DNA of 64,000 nt from an uncultured Bacillota bacterium. GTDB taxonomy: Bacteria > Bacillota > Clostridia > Peptostreptococcales > Anaerovoracaceae. Position numbers and translations under genes: made by a program. The notes below the pieces were generated by a model. The model was not told the origin of the DNA. It made no database searches and saw only the letters and a list, made by a program, of their open reading frames with translations. The stretch is taken from contig CASEFA010000015.1 of NCBI GenBank assembly GCA_949287095.1, positions 1 to 64,000 of the forward strand. The letters are read 5' to 3'. This document shows positions 33,477 through 43,048 of the stretch, in pieces; positions within the stretch are counted from its first letter, which is position 1, and every line of letters begins with the position of its first letter.

Positions 33477-34253
33477 ATGGAAAGAGGTTACGAAGGAATA
33501 GAATTCAAGGAGGTAGACAGAGTAAGGAAAAAGCGGAAGAAAAAGCATTATCTTCTGAGATTCCTTGTTTTTCTTGCTGTCTGTGCCGGGATTTATCTCT
33601 TTATCACCTCATCTTACTTTGACGTTAAAAATGTCACGGTGTCGGGCTGCAGATACTATACGGAGGAAGAAGTGACAGCGCTTTCAGGGTGGAAAAAGGG
33701 CGGAAATATCTTCTTCAGTCCGGGAATCAGTGAAATGGAGGAAAACCTGGCAAAGGACCCGTACTTCAGTGAAATAGATATAGGACGCAGACTTCCCGAT
33801 ACACTTGAAATCACCGTGAAAGAGAGAAATCAGACAGCAGCTTTTGTCTATGGGGACAGATATGTGATAATCGATGACGAAGGAATCGTCCTGAGAAAAA
33901 GCGAAGTTTCGCCGGAACTCACCCTGCTTACCGGACTGACCATCAGTAAAATGGATCTGGGGCAGAAGGTGGAGGCCGAAGAGGCTGAAAATCTGAAGAC
34001 GACGCTGGAAATGCTGAACTCTATGGAAAACGGAGATATTTACTTCAAGCAGATTGACGTTTCCAGGGTGACGATAAAGGCTCACATATACGATTACCTC
34101 ACAGTCAGCGGAACACCCAGAGAAATTATGAAGGCCATAGACAGCGGGGAACTTCAGAAGGTGGTTTCGAGGCTGTTTGACGAGGGTATAACCAGAGGCA
34201 CTATAAGCGCAAGCGGAGAAGGATATATGTCCTTTTCGCCGGAAATCGAATGA
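33477..34253 (+). CDS. ftsQ: Cell-division protein FtsQ/DivIB
   Basis: A 258-residue bitopic divisome protein. The cytoplasmic N-terminus is strongly basic (RKKRKKKH), one transmembrane helix follows (~27-47), then a POTRA domain (FDVKNVTVSGCRYYTEEEV to PDTLEITVKER) and the beta domain. It is the last gene of this dcw segment; ftsA and ftsZ are not adjacent. A good terminator follows. Confidence 0.9.
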   Translation: MERGYEGIEFKEVDRVRKKRKKKHYLLRFLVFLAVCAGIYLFITSSYFDVKNVTVSGCRYYTEEEVTALSGWKKGGNIFFSPGISEMEENLAKDPYFSEIDIGRRLPDTLEITVKERNQTAAFVYGDRYVIIDDEGIVLRKSEVSPELTLLTGLTISKMDLGQKVEAEEAENLKTTLEMLNSMENGDIYFKQIDVSRVTIKAHIYDYLTVSGTPREIMKAIDSGELQKVVSRLFDEGITRGTISASGEGYMSFSPEIE

Positions 34254-34262
34254 TGAAATTTA

Positions 34263-34290
34263 AGAGGACCCGGACAGAGGTCCTCTTTTT
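34263..34290 (+). terminator. Terminator of the dcw operon
   Basis: AGAGGACC/GGTCCTCT stem with an eight-base loop and TTTTT, ten bases after ftsQ. Confidence 0.88.
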
Positions 34291-34333
34291 ACGTGGTAAA
34301 AAATAAAATTCCTGTGAAGAATGATTATAGTTC

Positions 34334-34362
34334 GTGACTTTTCTGAAAACAAGTGGTATACT
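34334..34362 (+). promoter_or_regulatory. Promoter of hpf
   Basis: GTGACT (34334-34339), 17-bp spacer, TATACT (34357-34362). The resulting ~90-base leader is GC-rich and can fold (for example GAGAG-AATG-CTCTC near 34399-34412). Confidence 0.6.
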
Positions 34363-34459
34363 ATGACTAACTAATAGACGCTGGCGTTCAGCCCGGCAGA
34401 CGGAGAGAATGCTCTCGAACGGCGTCGGGGTCCGGCGCAGCGGGTAAGGAGGCTATCAT

Positions 34460-34996
34460 ATGAAGGTTACTATCATTGGAAAAAACTTCAGGACTTATTC
34501 TAAGCTGGAAGAAACAATCGAGAAGAAATTTGAAAAGCTCGGAAAGTACTTTTCCGATGACATTACTGCCAATATAATCCTGTCCCACGAGAAGGGGAAG
34601 GATAAGCTGGAGGCAACAATAAATGCCAAGGGAACCGTATTCAGAACGGAGCAGAGAGCAGAAGACATCTACGAAGCTGTAGATAAGTCGGTAGACAAGC
34701 TTGCAAGTCAGATGTCCAGATTCAAGGGAAAACTTCAGAAGCGTTATAACGATAATAAATCGGTAAGATTTGAAGCGATTCCGCAGTTTGACCGTGAGGA
34801 CACCGTCCAGGCGGAAGGAGAGGTTGTAAAGACGAAGAAGTTCGACCTCAGACCGATGGATACGGAAGAGGCTATACTCGAGATGGAAATGCTGCAGCAC
34901 GACTTCTTCGTATTTCTGAACATGGAATCTGACAGCATTAACGTTGTTTACAGAAGAGACGACGGAGATTACGGACTTCTGGAGCCAAATTATTGA
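34460..34996 (+). CDS. hpf: Long-form ribosome hibernation-promoting factor
   Basis: A 178-residue protein. The N-terminal ~100 residues are the HPF/YfiA fold (MKVTIIGKNFRTYSKLEETIEKK), which blocks the decoding channel of idle ribosomes; the C-terminal ~55 residues (KKFDLRPMDTEEAILEMEML...FLN) are the dimerisation tail that pairs 70S ribosomes into 100S particles. AAGGAGG lies upstream. It has its own promoter with a structured leader. Confidence 0.94.
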   Translation: MKVTIIGKNFRTYSKLEETIEKKFEKLGKYFSDDITANIILSHEKGKDKLEATINAKGTVFRTEQRAEDIYEAVDKSVDKLASQMSRFKGKLQKRYNDNKSVRFEAIPQFDREDTVQAEGEVVKTKKFDLRPMDTEEAILEMEMLQHDFFVFLNMESDSINVVYRRDDGDYGLLEPNY

Positions 34997-35029
34997 TTCT
35001 TAAGGAAACAGAATAATATACATGAGAAA

Positions 35030-35055
35030 AGCCCGGGCGTGAGGACGTCCGGGCT
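35030..35055. terminator. Terminator between convergent hpf and GNAT genes
   Basis: AGCCCGG/CCGGGCT stem with a 12-base loop. The T-run is better leftward (TTTTC), so it mainly ends the GNAT transcript and serves both. Confidence 0.75.
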
Positions 35056-35094
35056 GTTCTCGTCTGCGGTGAAGCGCTGCATTCGGCTTCGCCG

Positions 35095-35640
35095 TCAGTT
35101 AAGTTCAAGTCTCATGGAGATAAGTTCCTGCCAGCCGCTTAGCCGGGACAGGAAACCTCTCGGATTGCGGCCGAACTCGGTGAAACCCATACTTTTGTAG
35201 AGTTCAATTGCTCCGGTGTTTTCGCTTACGACCTCCAGCTCCACCTGGGAATATCCGGCGGATTTTGCGCAGTCTATGCAGGCGGCAACAAGGGCCCTGC
35301 CTATTCCGATGCCGCAGAAATCTTTATCGACGGCAACTCCCAGTTCGCACCGGTGGCCGACTTTGCTCCGGCCGACAGCGTCTATGCTCGCCGTTCCGAC
35401 TATACGGCCGTCTATCAGAGAACACAGATAAACCTCTTTGTCAGAGGCTTCTCTGGCAGAGAGAAAACGCCTCTCAAAGTCCACATCAAAGAAGCCTTCG
35501 TCTCCGTATGACGCCAGAAAGTCCGTCTGATCGTGAGTCAGAAGAAAAACATCCATAACGGCCTGAGCATCGCCGGATTCGGCGCTTCTGATGAGGCAGC
35601 TCCTGTTATCGTTAAGGGTTACAGTATTTGTATATTTCAT
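35095..35640 (-). CDS. GNAT-family N-acetyltransferase
   Basis: A 181-residue acetyl-CoA-dependent acyltransferase. The core holds GTASIDAVGR, then ELGVAVDKDFCGIGIGRAL (the acetyl-CoA pyrophosphate loop, Q/RxxGxG/A-like) and VELEVVSENTGAIELYKSMGFTEFGR. The substrate is unknown. GGAGGG is correctly placed before ATG 35640; an upstream in-frame ATG at 35673 lacks a ribosome site. It stands alone, convergent with hpf. Confidence 0.85.
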   Translation of the reverse strand: MKYTNTVTLNDNRSCLIRSAESGDAQAVMDVFLLTHDQTDFLASYGDEGFFDVDFERRFLSAREASDKEVYLCSLIDGRIVGTASIDAVGRSKVGHRCELGVAVDKDFCGIGIGRALVAACIDCAKSAGYSQVELEVVSENTGAIELYKSMGFTEFGRNPRGFLSRLSGWQELISMRLELN

Positions 35641-35813
35641 TGCATCTTCCCTCCGTATATTCATCATAAGCATATACTTAAATTTATATCATCGGTGCTG
35701 AAATTTCAAGGGTCAGTCGCTGCGGCCGGAAAAACATATGGAAAACATACTGGAAATTGGGCAGAGCCTGCACAAAACAGACTATCTTCACCTAAAACAC
35801 ATCTGCCTTACCA

Positions 35814-35842
35814 TTGAAAAATCAGCGTAAATTTGTTACAAT
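35814..35842 (+). promoter_or_regulatory. Promoter of the cdaA operon
   Basis: TTGAAA (35814-35819), 17-bp spacer, TACAAT (35837-35842), about 30 bases before cdaA. Confidence 0.65.
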
Positions 35843-35875
35843 TAAATCGACGATTTATCGGAAGGAAGTGGCGGC

Positions 35876-36718
35876 ATGAGTGACTTTTTTGACAACATAG
35901 TCTCCAGTATAGGCATATTTGATATTCTGGATATTGCAGTAGTCGCTTTTATCATATATAAGATACTGGGATTTATTCAGGAAACCAGGGCTCAGCAGCT
36001 CGTCAAGGGATTGCTGGTGCTTTTGGTTGTCTTTTTTTTATCGGACGTCCTGCACCTCTATACTTTGAACTGGCTGCTGAAAACGTTCATGAACATAGGA
36101 ATTATCGCGCTTGTCGTTATTTTTCAGCCGGAGCTCAGAAGAGGGCTTGAGTATGTGGGAAGAAACAAAATCGTCAAAGCCCCGTTCGGGCAGGTTGACA
36201 AGGCCAAGGCCAAGCAGATAACCGATGAATTCGTAAAGGCTTTGACGAGCTTTTCCGAGACCCGCACCGGCGCCCTTATCGTAATAGAGAAGGAAGTATC
36301 TCTTACGGATATCGCCGAGACGGGAACGGAAATAAACGGTGACATATCGGCTCAGCTTCTCGGAAACATTTTCTATGAAGGCGCACCTCTTCACGACGGC
36401 GCTGTAATCATAAGAGGAGACAAGGTGTATGCCGCAGGATGCGTCCTGCCGCTCACCGAGAACAAAGAACTCAATAAAGACCTGGGCACCAGACACAGGG
36501 CGGGTATAGGAATTACGGAAAACTCCGACGCTATAACCCTTATAGTCAGCGAAGAGACGGGAGTCATCTCATACGCTGTATCGGGAAAGCTGACCAGGTT
36601 CCTGGATGCAAAGATGGTGGAAAAACTTCTGCTTAATTTGTACATCCCCGCAGTATCGGAGGAAACTTCGGGCATAGGCCGGATAGTAGGCAAGCTGGGG
36701 AGGGGCAGAGATGTTTGA
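35876..36718 (+). CDS. cdaA: Diadenylate cyclase CdaA
   Basis: A 280-residue membrane enzyme that makes c-di-AMP from two ATP. Three N-terminal helices (~18-34, ~42-58, ~70-84) anchor the DAC (DisA_N) domain, which has the catalytic DGA (174-176) and RHR (206-208) motifs. c-di-AMP controls potassium uptake, osmotic balance and wall strength. It overlaps cdaR by eight bases, and the order cdaA-cdaR-glmM is the classical Firmicutes arrangement. Confidence 0.96.
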   Translation: MSDFFDNIVSSIGIFDILDIAVVAFIIYKILGFIQETRAQQLVKGLLVLLVVFFLSDVLHLYTLNWLLKTFMNIGIIALVVIFQPELRRGLEYVGRNKIVKAPFGQVDKAKAKQITDEFVKALTSFSETRTGALIVIEKEVSLTDIAETGTEINGDISAQLLGNIFYEGAPLHDGAVIIRGDKVYAAGCVLPLTENKELNKDLGTRHRAGIGITENSDAITLIVSEETGVISYAVSGKLTRFLDAKMVEKLLLNLYIPAVSEETSGIGRIVGKLGRGRDV

Positions 36719-37904
36719 GAATAAGAAGATAAATATGGCCATATCCATAGTGGTGGCGGCTCTGATATGGGCTTATGTAATAGGCTCTATAAATCCACCG
36801 GCGGAGGGCAGATTCAAGGGAATACCGATTACTATGACCAATACCGAGGTGCTTGAGAGTAAAGGCCTTGCGGTCAAAGACTGCAGCGCAGAATATATCG
36901 ATCTGGTTCTTTCCGGTACGAGATCTGATATGAGTAAACTGAGGACAGATGAGATAAAAGCGGTTGTTGACCTTTCCAACGCACTGGAGGGAGAAAATGA
37001 ATTTACCATCGATATACACGTTCCTGACAATATAGACATCGAACAGAAGTCAGTGCGTAAGCTGGTGGTAGAGGTTGAGAAGCTGAAGACAGCTTCGGTT
37101 GACGTTGAAATAGTTTACTCCGGAGAAACCAATGACGGCAGTGAAGTGCGCACGGAATCCGTAAGCCAGGAGCAGGTGACCGTTAAAGGTGCCGAGTCCC
37201 TTGTGAACGAGGTAAAGGCGGCGAGAGGAACTGTGGATACCACCAGTGTTGGAGAAAGTGCCTCTGAGATATCATGCACGCTGGTACCGGTCAATAACTC
37301 CGGAGCTCAGGTTGACAATGTAAGAGTAAATCCGGGTTCCGTGACTGTAACATCGGTGCTGTTTTACGATAAGACTGTACCGCTGAAGCTGCAGATAACC
37401 GACGACGAGTCTGAAAACCTTGAGAAAACATGGACTGCGCCTGAGGAAGTCACCATATGCGGAGAGAAAGGCCTCATAGAAGGAATTGACGCTGTGGAGG
37501 CTGAAGTCGTTGATATATCTGCTGTTACAGAAGATACGGAGATCGAGATAGTTCCGATGCTTCCGGAAGGCGTATACCTTTCAGAGAAAAACGAAAGCCT
37601 GATTTTAAGCGTAAAGGTTGAAGGAGAATCGGAAGAGACGTTTACGCTGACCGGTTCCGACATAAATCTTACCGGAAGTGAAGATCAGGTGATATACCGT
37701 TTCGGAGAGGACAGCTTTAACGTGACGGTTCTGGGAACCAGAGATGAGCTCGAAGCTCTTACGAAGGATGACGTACTTCTCGTTGCCGACGTTTCGGGAA
37801 TCAGAAAAGGCGAATCGGCAGAAGTCACGTTAGCCGTGAGCATAAGAGGAACGGAGCTTTCGGCGGCGGTAAGCCCGGAGACCGTAACGGTTACGGCGGA
37901 ATAA
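36711..37904 (+). CDS. cdaR: CdaA regulator CdaR (YbbR-domain protein)
   Basis: A 397-residue protein with a short cytoplasmic N-terminus, one transmembrane helix (~7-24) and an extracytoplasmic chain of four YbbR-like repeats, each containing a V.V.....L...V.....S pattern. It modulates CdaA. The chain is acidic, with a fourth repeat ending in SPETVTVTAE. Confidence 0.9.
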   Translation: MFENKKINMAISIVVAALIWAYVIGSINPPAEGRFKGIPITMTNTEVLESKGLAVKDCSAEYIDLVLSGTRSDMSKLRTDEIKAVVDLSNALEGENEFTIDIHVPDNIDIEQKSVRKLVVEVEKLKTASVDVEIVYSGETNDGSEVRTESVSQEQVTVKGAESLVNEVKAARGTVDTTSVGESASEISCTLVPVNNSGAQVDNVRVNPGSVTVTSVLFYDKTVPLKLQITDDESENLEKTWTAPEEVTICGEKGLIEGIDAVEAEVVDISAVTEDTEIEIVPMLPEGVYLSEKNESLILSVKVEGESEETFTLTGSDINLTGSEDQVIYRFGEDSFNVTVLGTRDELEALTKDDVLLVADVSGIRKGESAEVTLAVSIRGTELSAAVSPETVTVTAE

Positions 37905-37978
37905 AAAGGCTTTACGTAGTCGCGGCGGTACGGCATGCGAAGGAATAAGAGAGAAAGAATAAGTTTGAGGATACATAG

Positions 37979-39328
37979 ATGGGAAAGCATTTTGGTACGG
38001 ACGGAGTAAGAGGAGTAGCCGGTACGGAACTGACTCCGCAGCTTGCATTCAGGCTGGGGCAGGCAGGAGCTGAGGTTTTGGGAAGGGAGCATAAGAGACC
38101 CGTTTTCGTAGTGGGCCGCGATACCAGAATTTCCGGCGACATGCTGGAAGCAGCGCTGACTGCGGGAATCCTCTCTGCGGGAGGAGACGTCATAAGCGCA
38201 GGAATAATTCCAACCCCTGCGGTTGCGTATCTTGCCCGCCATTACGAGGCTTCAGCCGGAGCGGTAATCTCCGCGTCTCACAACCCTTTTGAGTATAACG
38301 GAATAAAGTTCTTCAGCGGCGACGGGTTCAAGCTTGACGATTCAGTCGAAGCGGAGATAGAGGAAATCCTTGAGAAAGGCTGCCCGGGGGAACCGGCGTC
38401 GGGAGACGAAGTAGGAGTAAGAATAGACGCATCCCGTGAAGCCGCGGACCTTTACATAGATTTTCTGGTGGAGTCCGCAGGAATAAACCTTACGGGAAAG
38501 AAGATAGTTCTGGACTGCGCCAACGGAGCGGCCTACAGGGTGGCTCCTGCGGTGTATACGGCTCTCGGGGCTGAGATTACCGTAATAGGAGAAGAGCCGG
38601 ACGGAATAAATATAAACGATGATATAGGCTCCACTCACCCGGAGAGGCTCTGCGAAACGGTTAAAGCGACCGGAGCGGACATAGGCCTCGCTTTTGACGG
38701 AGATGCGGACAGACTCATAGCCGCCGACGAAAACGGAAACGTGGTGGACGGAGACAGAACCATATGCATCTGCGCGAAGATGATGAAGGAAGAGGGCCGT
38801 CTTGCGGGAAATCGCGTAACCGCAACGGTTATGAGCAATATCGGTTTTCATAAGTTCGTGAAGGAGACTCTCGGGGCTGACGTTGACGTGACCGGCGTGG
38901 GAGACAGATACGTGCTGGAGTCCATGAGAAAGACGGGCTGCGCCATAGGCGGAGAGCAGTCCGGTCACATCATATTCCTGGACAGAACCACCACCGGAGA
39001 CGGAGTACTTTCGTCTCTGGAGCTGGTGAAGGCGCTGTACTCTTCGGGAAAGAAGATGTCCGAGCTTGCGGATGAGATAGAGATATTTCCTCAGGTTCTC
39101 GTAAACGCAAAGGTTACGAACGAGGGAAAGAAGGCGTATTCGGGCGATGCCGAAATACAGGCGGCAATTGCAGAAACAGAAAAGAAACTCGAAGGAAACG
39201 GGCGCGTTCTCATAAGACCTTCGGGAACGGAGCCTCTGGTCCGGGTTATGCTGGAAGGCGAGGACGAGGCCGTAATAAAGCCGATGGCGGAAAGCCTTGC
39301 GGCAATGATAAGCGAAAAGTACAGATAA
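37979..39328 (+). CDS. glmM: Phosphoglucosamine mutase
   Basis: A 449-residue enzyme converting glucosamine-6-phosphate to glucosamine-1-phosphate on the way to UDP-GlcNAc. It starts FGTDGVRG, has the phosphorylated Ser100 in ISASHNPFEYNG, the magnesium loop DGDADR and the phosphate-binding RPSGTEPLVRV. GlmM also binds and restrains CdaA in several Firmicutes, which fits the operon. Confidence 0.97.
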   Translation: MGKHFGTDGVRGVAGTELTPQLAFRLGQAGAEVLGREHKRPVFVVGRDTRISGDMLEAALTAGILSAGGDVISAGIIPTPAVAYLARHYEASAGAVISASHNPFEYNGIKFFSGDGFKLDDSVEAEIEEILEKGCPGEPASGDEVGVRIDASREAADLYIDFLVESAGINLTGKKIVLDCANGAAYRVAPAVYTALGAEITVIGEEPDGININDDIGSTHPERLCETVKATGADIGLAFDGDADRLIAADENGNVVDGDRTICICAKMMKEEGRLAGNRVTATVMSNIGFHKFVKETLGADVDVTGVGDRYVLESMRKTGCAIGGEQSGHIIFLDRTTTGDGVLSSLELVKALYSSGKKMSELADEIEIFPQVLVNAKVTNEGKKAYSGDAEIQAAIAETEKKLEGNGRVLIRPSGTEPLVRVMLEGEDEAVIKPMAESLAAMISEKYR

Positions 39329-39340
39329 AGGAGAAAACCT

Positions 39341-41179
39341 ATGTGCGGAATAGTTGGATATACCGGATATGAAAATGCGGAAGGAATCATCGTAGACGGA
39401 CTTAAGCGTCTGGAATACAGAGGATACGACTCCGCAGGAATTGCGGTTCTCACGGACAAAGGACTGCAGGTGAGAAAGAAAAAGGGAAAGATCGAGAATC
39501 TGGAGAAGCTCCTTATGGAAGAGAGCCTTACGGGAACTACCGGTATAGGCCACACCAGATGGGCAACCCACGGATCACCGTCCGATGTAAACGCCCACCC
39601 TCACCTGAGCATGGACGGTAAAATTGCCGTAGTTCACAACGGAATAGTGGAAAACTACGTGGAGCTTAGAGAGGATCTTGCAAAGAATCACGGAATTAAA
39701 TTCATAACCGAGACCGACACGGAGGTAATCGCCCAGCTCATAAGCGTAAAATACGGTGAAAACGGCGGAAATCTGGAAAACGCCGTAAGAGACACAGTAA
39801 AGATGCTGAAAGGGGCTTACGCCATCTGCGTAATCGCGGCGGATACTCCCGACAAGATAGTCGCATACAGAAAGGATGCGCCTCTCATCGTTGGCCTCGG
39901 CAAAAAGCGCAACTTCATCGCCTCTGATATTCCCGCTGTGCTGAAGTACGTGAAGGAGATACTACTGGTGGAAAATCAGGAGCTGGTCATCTGCACTCCG
40001 GAGCAGGTGAAAATCTATAACAGCGAAGGCAGGGAAGTGAGCCGCGAGCCGATGTTCATCAAGTGGAGCATAGAGGATGCAGAAAAGGGCGGCTACGAGC
40101 ACTTCACCATTAAGGAAATATACGAGCAGCCGAAGGCGATAAAGGAAACCCTCATGCGCAGAATCGACGACGAGGGACATGTAAAGCTGGACGGAATCTA
40201 CATTTCCGCAGAGGAGCTTAACAGCTACGATAAAATTTACATCGTCGCCTGCGGAACGGCTTATCACGCGGGGCTTGTGGGTAAATACGCCATAGAGAAG
40301 ATGGCGAGAATACCCGTCGAGGTCGACATAGCTTCGGAGTTCAGATACAGAGACCCGCTGGTAGACGAGCACACTTTGTTCATAGCTATAAGCCAGAGCG
40401 GAGAGACCCTGGATACCCTGGAAGCCCTGAGAGAAGCTAAATCAAAGGGTGCAAGGGTGCTTTCGGTGGTAAACGTGGTGGGAAGCTCCGTTGCGAGAGA
40501 ATCGGACGACGTGTTCTACACGTGGGCAGGTCCGGAAATCGCCGTCGCCTCCACGAAGGCCTACACCACACAGCTTATCTGCATGTACCTGATAGCCCTC
40601 TACTTCGGAAGACTCAGAGGGACGATTACGGACGAATACTACAGCTTCGTCCTGAAGGAGCTTGAGGCTATACCGGAAAAGATTGAGAAAGTGCTGGAAA
40701 AAGCACCGGAGATAGAGAACCTGGCAAGACACCTGTATAACAGGACTCAGGTGTTCTTCATAGGAAGGGGACTTGATTCCGCGGTATCCTACGAAGGTTC
40801 ACTGAAGCTGAAGGAGATTTCATACATCAACTCCTTTGCCATTGCGGCGGGAGAACTGAAGCACGGAACCATTGCCCTCATGGAGCCCGAGACCATAGTT
40901 ATAGCCCTGGCCACCCAGGATGCGCTCTTTGACAAGATGTACTCCAACATCGTAGAGATAAAGGCGCGCTTTGCCCATGTTGTAGCCATCGCCAAGGAAG
41001 GAAACACGAAGATTGAGGCCGAAAGCAGCGAGGTCATCTACATACCTCAGTGCGCGGACGAGGTTACGCCGCTTCTTTCCGTAGTGCCGCTGCAGCTCTT
41101 TGCGTACTACGTGGCAAGGGAGAAGGGCGAGGACATCGACAAGCCGAGAAATCTGGCAAAGAGCGTAACCGTCGAATAG
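39341..41179 (+). CDS. glmS: Glutamine--fructose-6-phosphate aminotransferase
   Basis: A 612-residue enzyme making glucosamine-6-phosphate. The Ntn glutaminase domain starts with catalytic Cys2 (MCGIVGYTGYE), with GHTRWATHG and the HNGIVENY loop. The two SIS domains follow (SQSGETLDTLEAL, and GRGLDSAVSYEGSLKLKE), ending in KPRNLAKSVTVE. It is 12 bases after glmM. No glmS ribozyme can fit in that gap, so regulation is not by the usual Firmicutes ribozyme at this position. Confidence 0.97.
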   Translation: MCGIVGYTGYENAEGIIVDGLKRLEYRGYDSAGIAVLTDKGLQVRKKKGKIENLEKLLMEESLTGTTGIGHTRWATHGSPSDVNAHPHLSMDGKIAVVHNGIVENYVELREDLAKNHGIKFITETDTEVIAQLISVKYGENGGNLENAVRDTVKMLKGAYAICVIAADTPDKIVAYRKDAPLIVGLGKKRNFIASDIPAVLKYVKEILLVENQELVICTPEQVKIYNSEGREVSREPMFIKWSIEDAEKGGYEHFTIKEIYEQPKAIKETLMRRIDDEGHVKLDGIYISAEELNSYDKIYIVACGTAYHAGLVGKYAIEKMARIPVEVDIASEFRYRDPLVDEHTLFIAISQSGETLDTLEALREAKSKGARVLSVVNVVGSSVARESDDVFYTWAGPEIAVASTKAYTTQLICMYLIALYFGRLRGTITDEYYSFVLKELEAIPEKIEKVLEKAPEIENLARHLYNRTQVFFIGRGLDSAVSYEGSLKLKEISYINSFAIAAGELKHGTIALMEPETIVIALATQDALFDKMYSNIVEIKARFAHVVAIAKEGNTKIEAESSEVIYIPQCADEVTPLLSVVPLQLFAYYVAREKGEDIDKPRNLAKSVTVE

Positions 41180-41206
41180 ATTGGAGTATGAAGGAGAAAG
41201 GAAGTA

Positions 41207-42463
41207 ATGCCGATGAAACAGTACGAAGTTAGAGACATGAGCCTGGCGCCGTCAGGTCATCAGAAGATAGAGTGGGTCAGAAACAACATGCCTCTTTTGA
41301 GGGGACTGGAGGAGGAATACTCTAAGACAAAGCCTTTTGAGGGGCTTAAAATTTCTCTTTCCGTTCACCTTGAGGCAAAGACCGCATACCTTTCCAAGGT
41401 TCTCGCCGCTGCGGGAGCCGACATGGCGGTTACCGGAAGCAACACGCTCTCCACTCAGGACGACATAGCGGCGGCTCTTGCCGACGACGGACTTAGGGTA
41501 TACGCATATCACGGCGCGACTGACGAGGAATACGAAAGACATATCGAGATGTGTCTGGAACATAAACCGAACATCATAATCGACGACGGAGCTGACCTTG
41601 TAAGCTTCATTCACGCAAAGAGGCCTGACCTTGCTGAAGAGGTAATGGGCGGATGCGAGGAGACCACCACCGGCGTTATAAGGCTCAAGGCCATGGCGGA
41701 CGAGGGAATCCTGAAGTTCCCTATGGTCGCCGTAAACGACGCCGACTGCAAGCACCTTTTCGATAACCGCTACGGCACGGGCCAGTCCACCATGGACAGC
41801 ATCATGAGAAACACCAATCTCATCATCGCCGCAAAGACGGTGGTAGTAGTGGGATACGGCTGGTGCGGACGCGGTATCGCCATGAGAGCTGCGGCCCTCG
41901 GCGCCCGTGTTATCGTTACCGAGGTCGATCCGATCAAGGCTATCGAAGCGAAGATGGACGGCTACGACGTTATGAAGATGGAAAAGGCCGCGCCGCTGGG
42001 CGATATTTTCGTAAGCGCTACGGGCTGCTGCAAAACCATCACCGTGGAGCACATGGAGACAATGAAGAAGGGAGCAATCCTTTCCAACGCCGGTCACTTC
42101 AACTGCGAAATAGACATGGCAGGTCTTGAGGCCGCATGTACTGCAAAGCGTGAAGCGAGAAAGAATATCACCGAATACACTCTGCCGAACGGAAACACGG
42201 TGAACGTAATCGGCGAAGGCAAGCTGGTGAACATCGCCGCAGCCGACGGACACCCTGCGGAGATAATGGACCTGAGCTTCGCAGTACAGTTTTTATCGGC
42301 TCTTTACATAAGAAACAACTACAAAAATCTCGAAAAGACGGTTATTGACGTAAGCGGAGACATTGATTCCCTCATCGCAAGGAGAAAGCTTGCGACCTGG
42401 GGAATCGAAATAGATACTTTGACCGAAGAACAGGAGAAGTACCTGCACAGCTGGGAGGTGTAG
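41207..42463 (+). CDS. ahcY: S-adenosylhomocysteine hydrolase-family protein
   Basis: A 418-residue NAD-dependent enzyme that splits S-adenosylhomocysteine to adenosine and homocysteine. Motifs: SLSVHLEAKTAYL, EETTTGVIRL, the Rossmann VVVGYGWCGRGIAMRA, NAGHFNCEID and the NLAAADGHP-like NIAAADGHPAEIMDLSFA. The C-terminal Lys/Tyr lobe found in many bacterial AhcY is shortened, as in the archaeal/clostridial group. A second in-frame ATG lies at 41213 and both have plausible ribosome sites. Confidence 0.88.
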   Translation: MPMKQYEVRDMSLAPSGHQKIEWVRNNMPLLRGLEEEYSKTKPFEGLKISLSVHLEAKTAYLSKVLAAAGADMAVTGSNTLSTQDDIAAALADDGLRVYAYHGATDEEYERHIEMCLEHKPNIIIDDGADLVSFIHAKRPDLAEEVMGGCEETTTGVIRLKAMADEGILKFPMVAVNDADCKHLFDNRYGTGQSTMDSIMRNTNLIIAAKTVVVVGYGWCGRGIAMRAAALGARVIVTEVDPIKAIEAKMDGYDVMKMEKAAPLGDIFVSATGCCKTITVEHMETMKKGAILSNAGHFNCEIDMAGLEAACTAKREARKNITEYTLPNGNTVNVIGEGKLVNIAAADGHPAEIMDLSFAVQFLSALYIRNNYKNLEKTVIDVSGDIDSLIARRKLATWGIEIDTLTEEQEKYLHSWEV

Positions 42464-42466
42464 AAA

Positions 42467-43036
42467 ATGACGTACGATGAAATCAGAGAACAGGCGAAAG
42501 CCGCGGTTACGGAACTCATAGAGCATACCCATCTTAAAGAGGGAGATATTTTTATCGTGGGCTGCTCGTCCAGCGAGATCAAAGGCGCCAACATCGGAAA
42601 GGGCTCTGATATCGACGCAGCAAAGGCTGTATACGACGGCATTTATCCGGTGCTTAAGGAACGGGGAATTTACCTGGCGGCTCAGTGCTGCGAGCACCTT
42701 AACAGGGCGGTGATAGTGGAGCGCGCGGCGCTGCTTCCGGGGCAGGAAATCGTAAACGTTGTTCCGCAGCTTCATGCGGGAGGCTCTTTTGCCATGACGG
42801 TTTATCAGAACGCCGACGACCCGGTGGCGCTGGAGGAGATAAAGGCTGACGCCGGAATGGACATAGGCGACACTCTCATCGGTATGCACCTGAGAAAGGT
42901 TGCCGTTCCCGTAAGAATTTCGGTTAAGAAGATAGGTGAGGCTCACGTGGTATGCGCCAGAACCAGACCTAAGTTTATAGGCGGAAGCCGCGCAGTATAT
43001 GACGATGTGCTTTCAGGCGGAGATATTCCGAGGTAG
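42467..43036 (+). CDS. DUF436/UPF0340 (YwlG-like) protein
   Basis: A 189-residue conserved protein of unknown function. It carries IFIVGCSSSEIKGANIGKGSD near the N-terminus, LAAQCCEHLNRAVIVER in the middle and RPKFIGGSRAVYDD near the C-terminus, all diagnostic for this family, which is often found near glyA or rpiB in other Firmicutes. It is three bases after ahcY. Conserved Cys residues (CSSS, QCCEHLNR) might be catalytic. Confidence 0.85.
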   Translation: MTYDEIREQAKAAVTELIEHTHLKEGDIFIVGCSSSEIKGANIGKGSDIDAAKAVYDGIYPVLKERGIYLAAQCCEHLNRAVIVERAALLPGQEIVNVVPQLHAGGSFAMTVYQNADDPVALEEIKADAGMDIGDTLIGMHLRKVAVPVRISVKKIGEAHVVCARTRPKFIGGSRAVYDDVLSGGDIPR

Positions 43037-43048
43037 GAGGTAACACAT

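Noticed and set aside
39329-39340. glmS ribozyme before glmS
   Set aside because: Only 12 bases separate glmM and glmS, and the 3' end of glmM shows no ribozyme core; it cannot be present here.
38342-39571. Leftward open frame of 409 codons
   Set aside because: Antisense shadow of glmM and the start of glmS, which have clear family motifs on the other strand.
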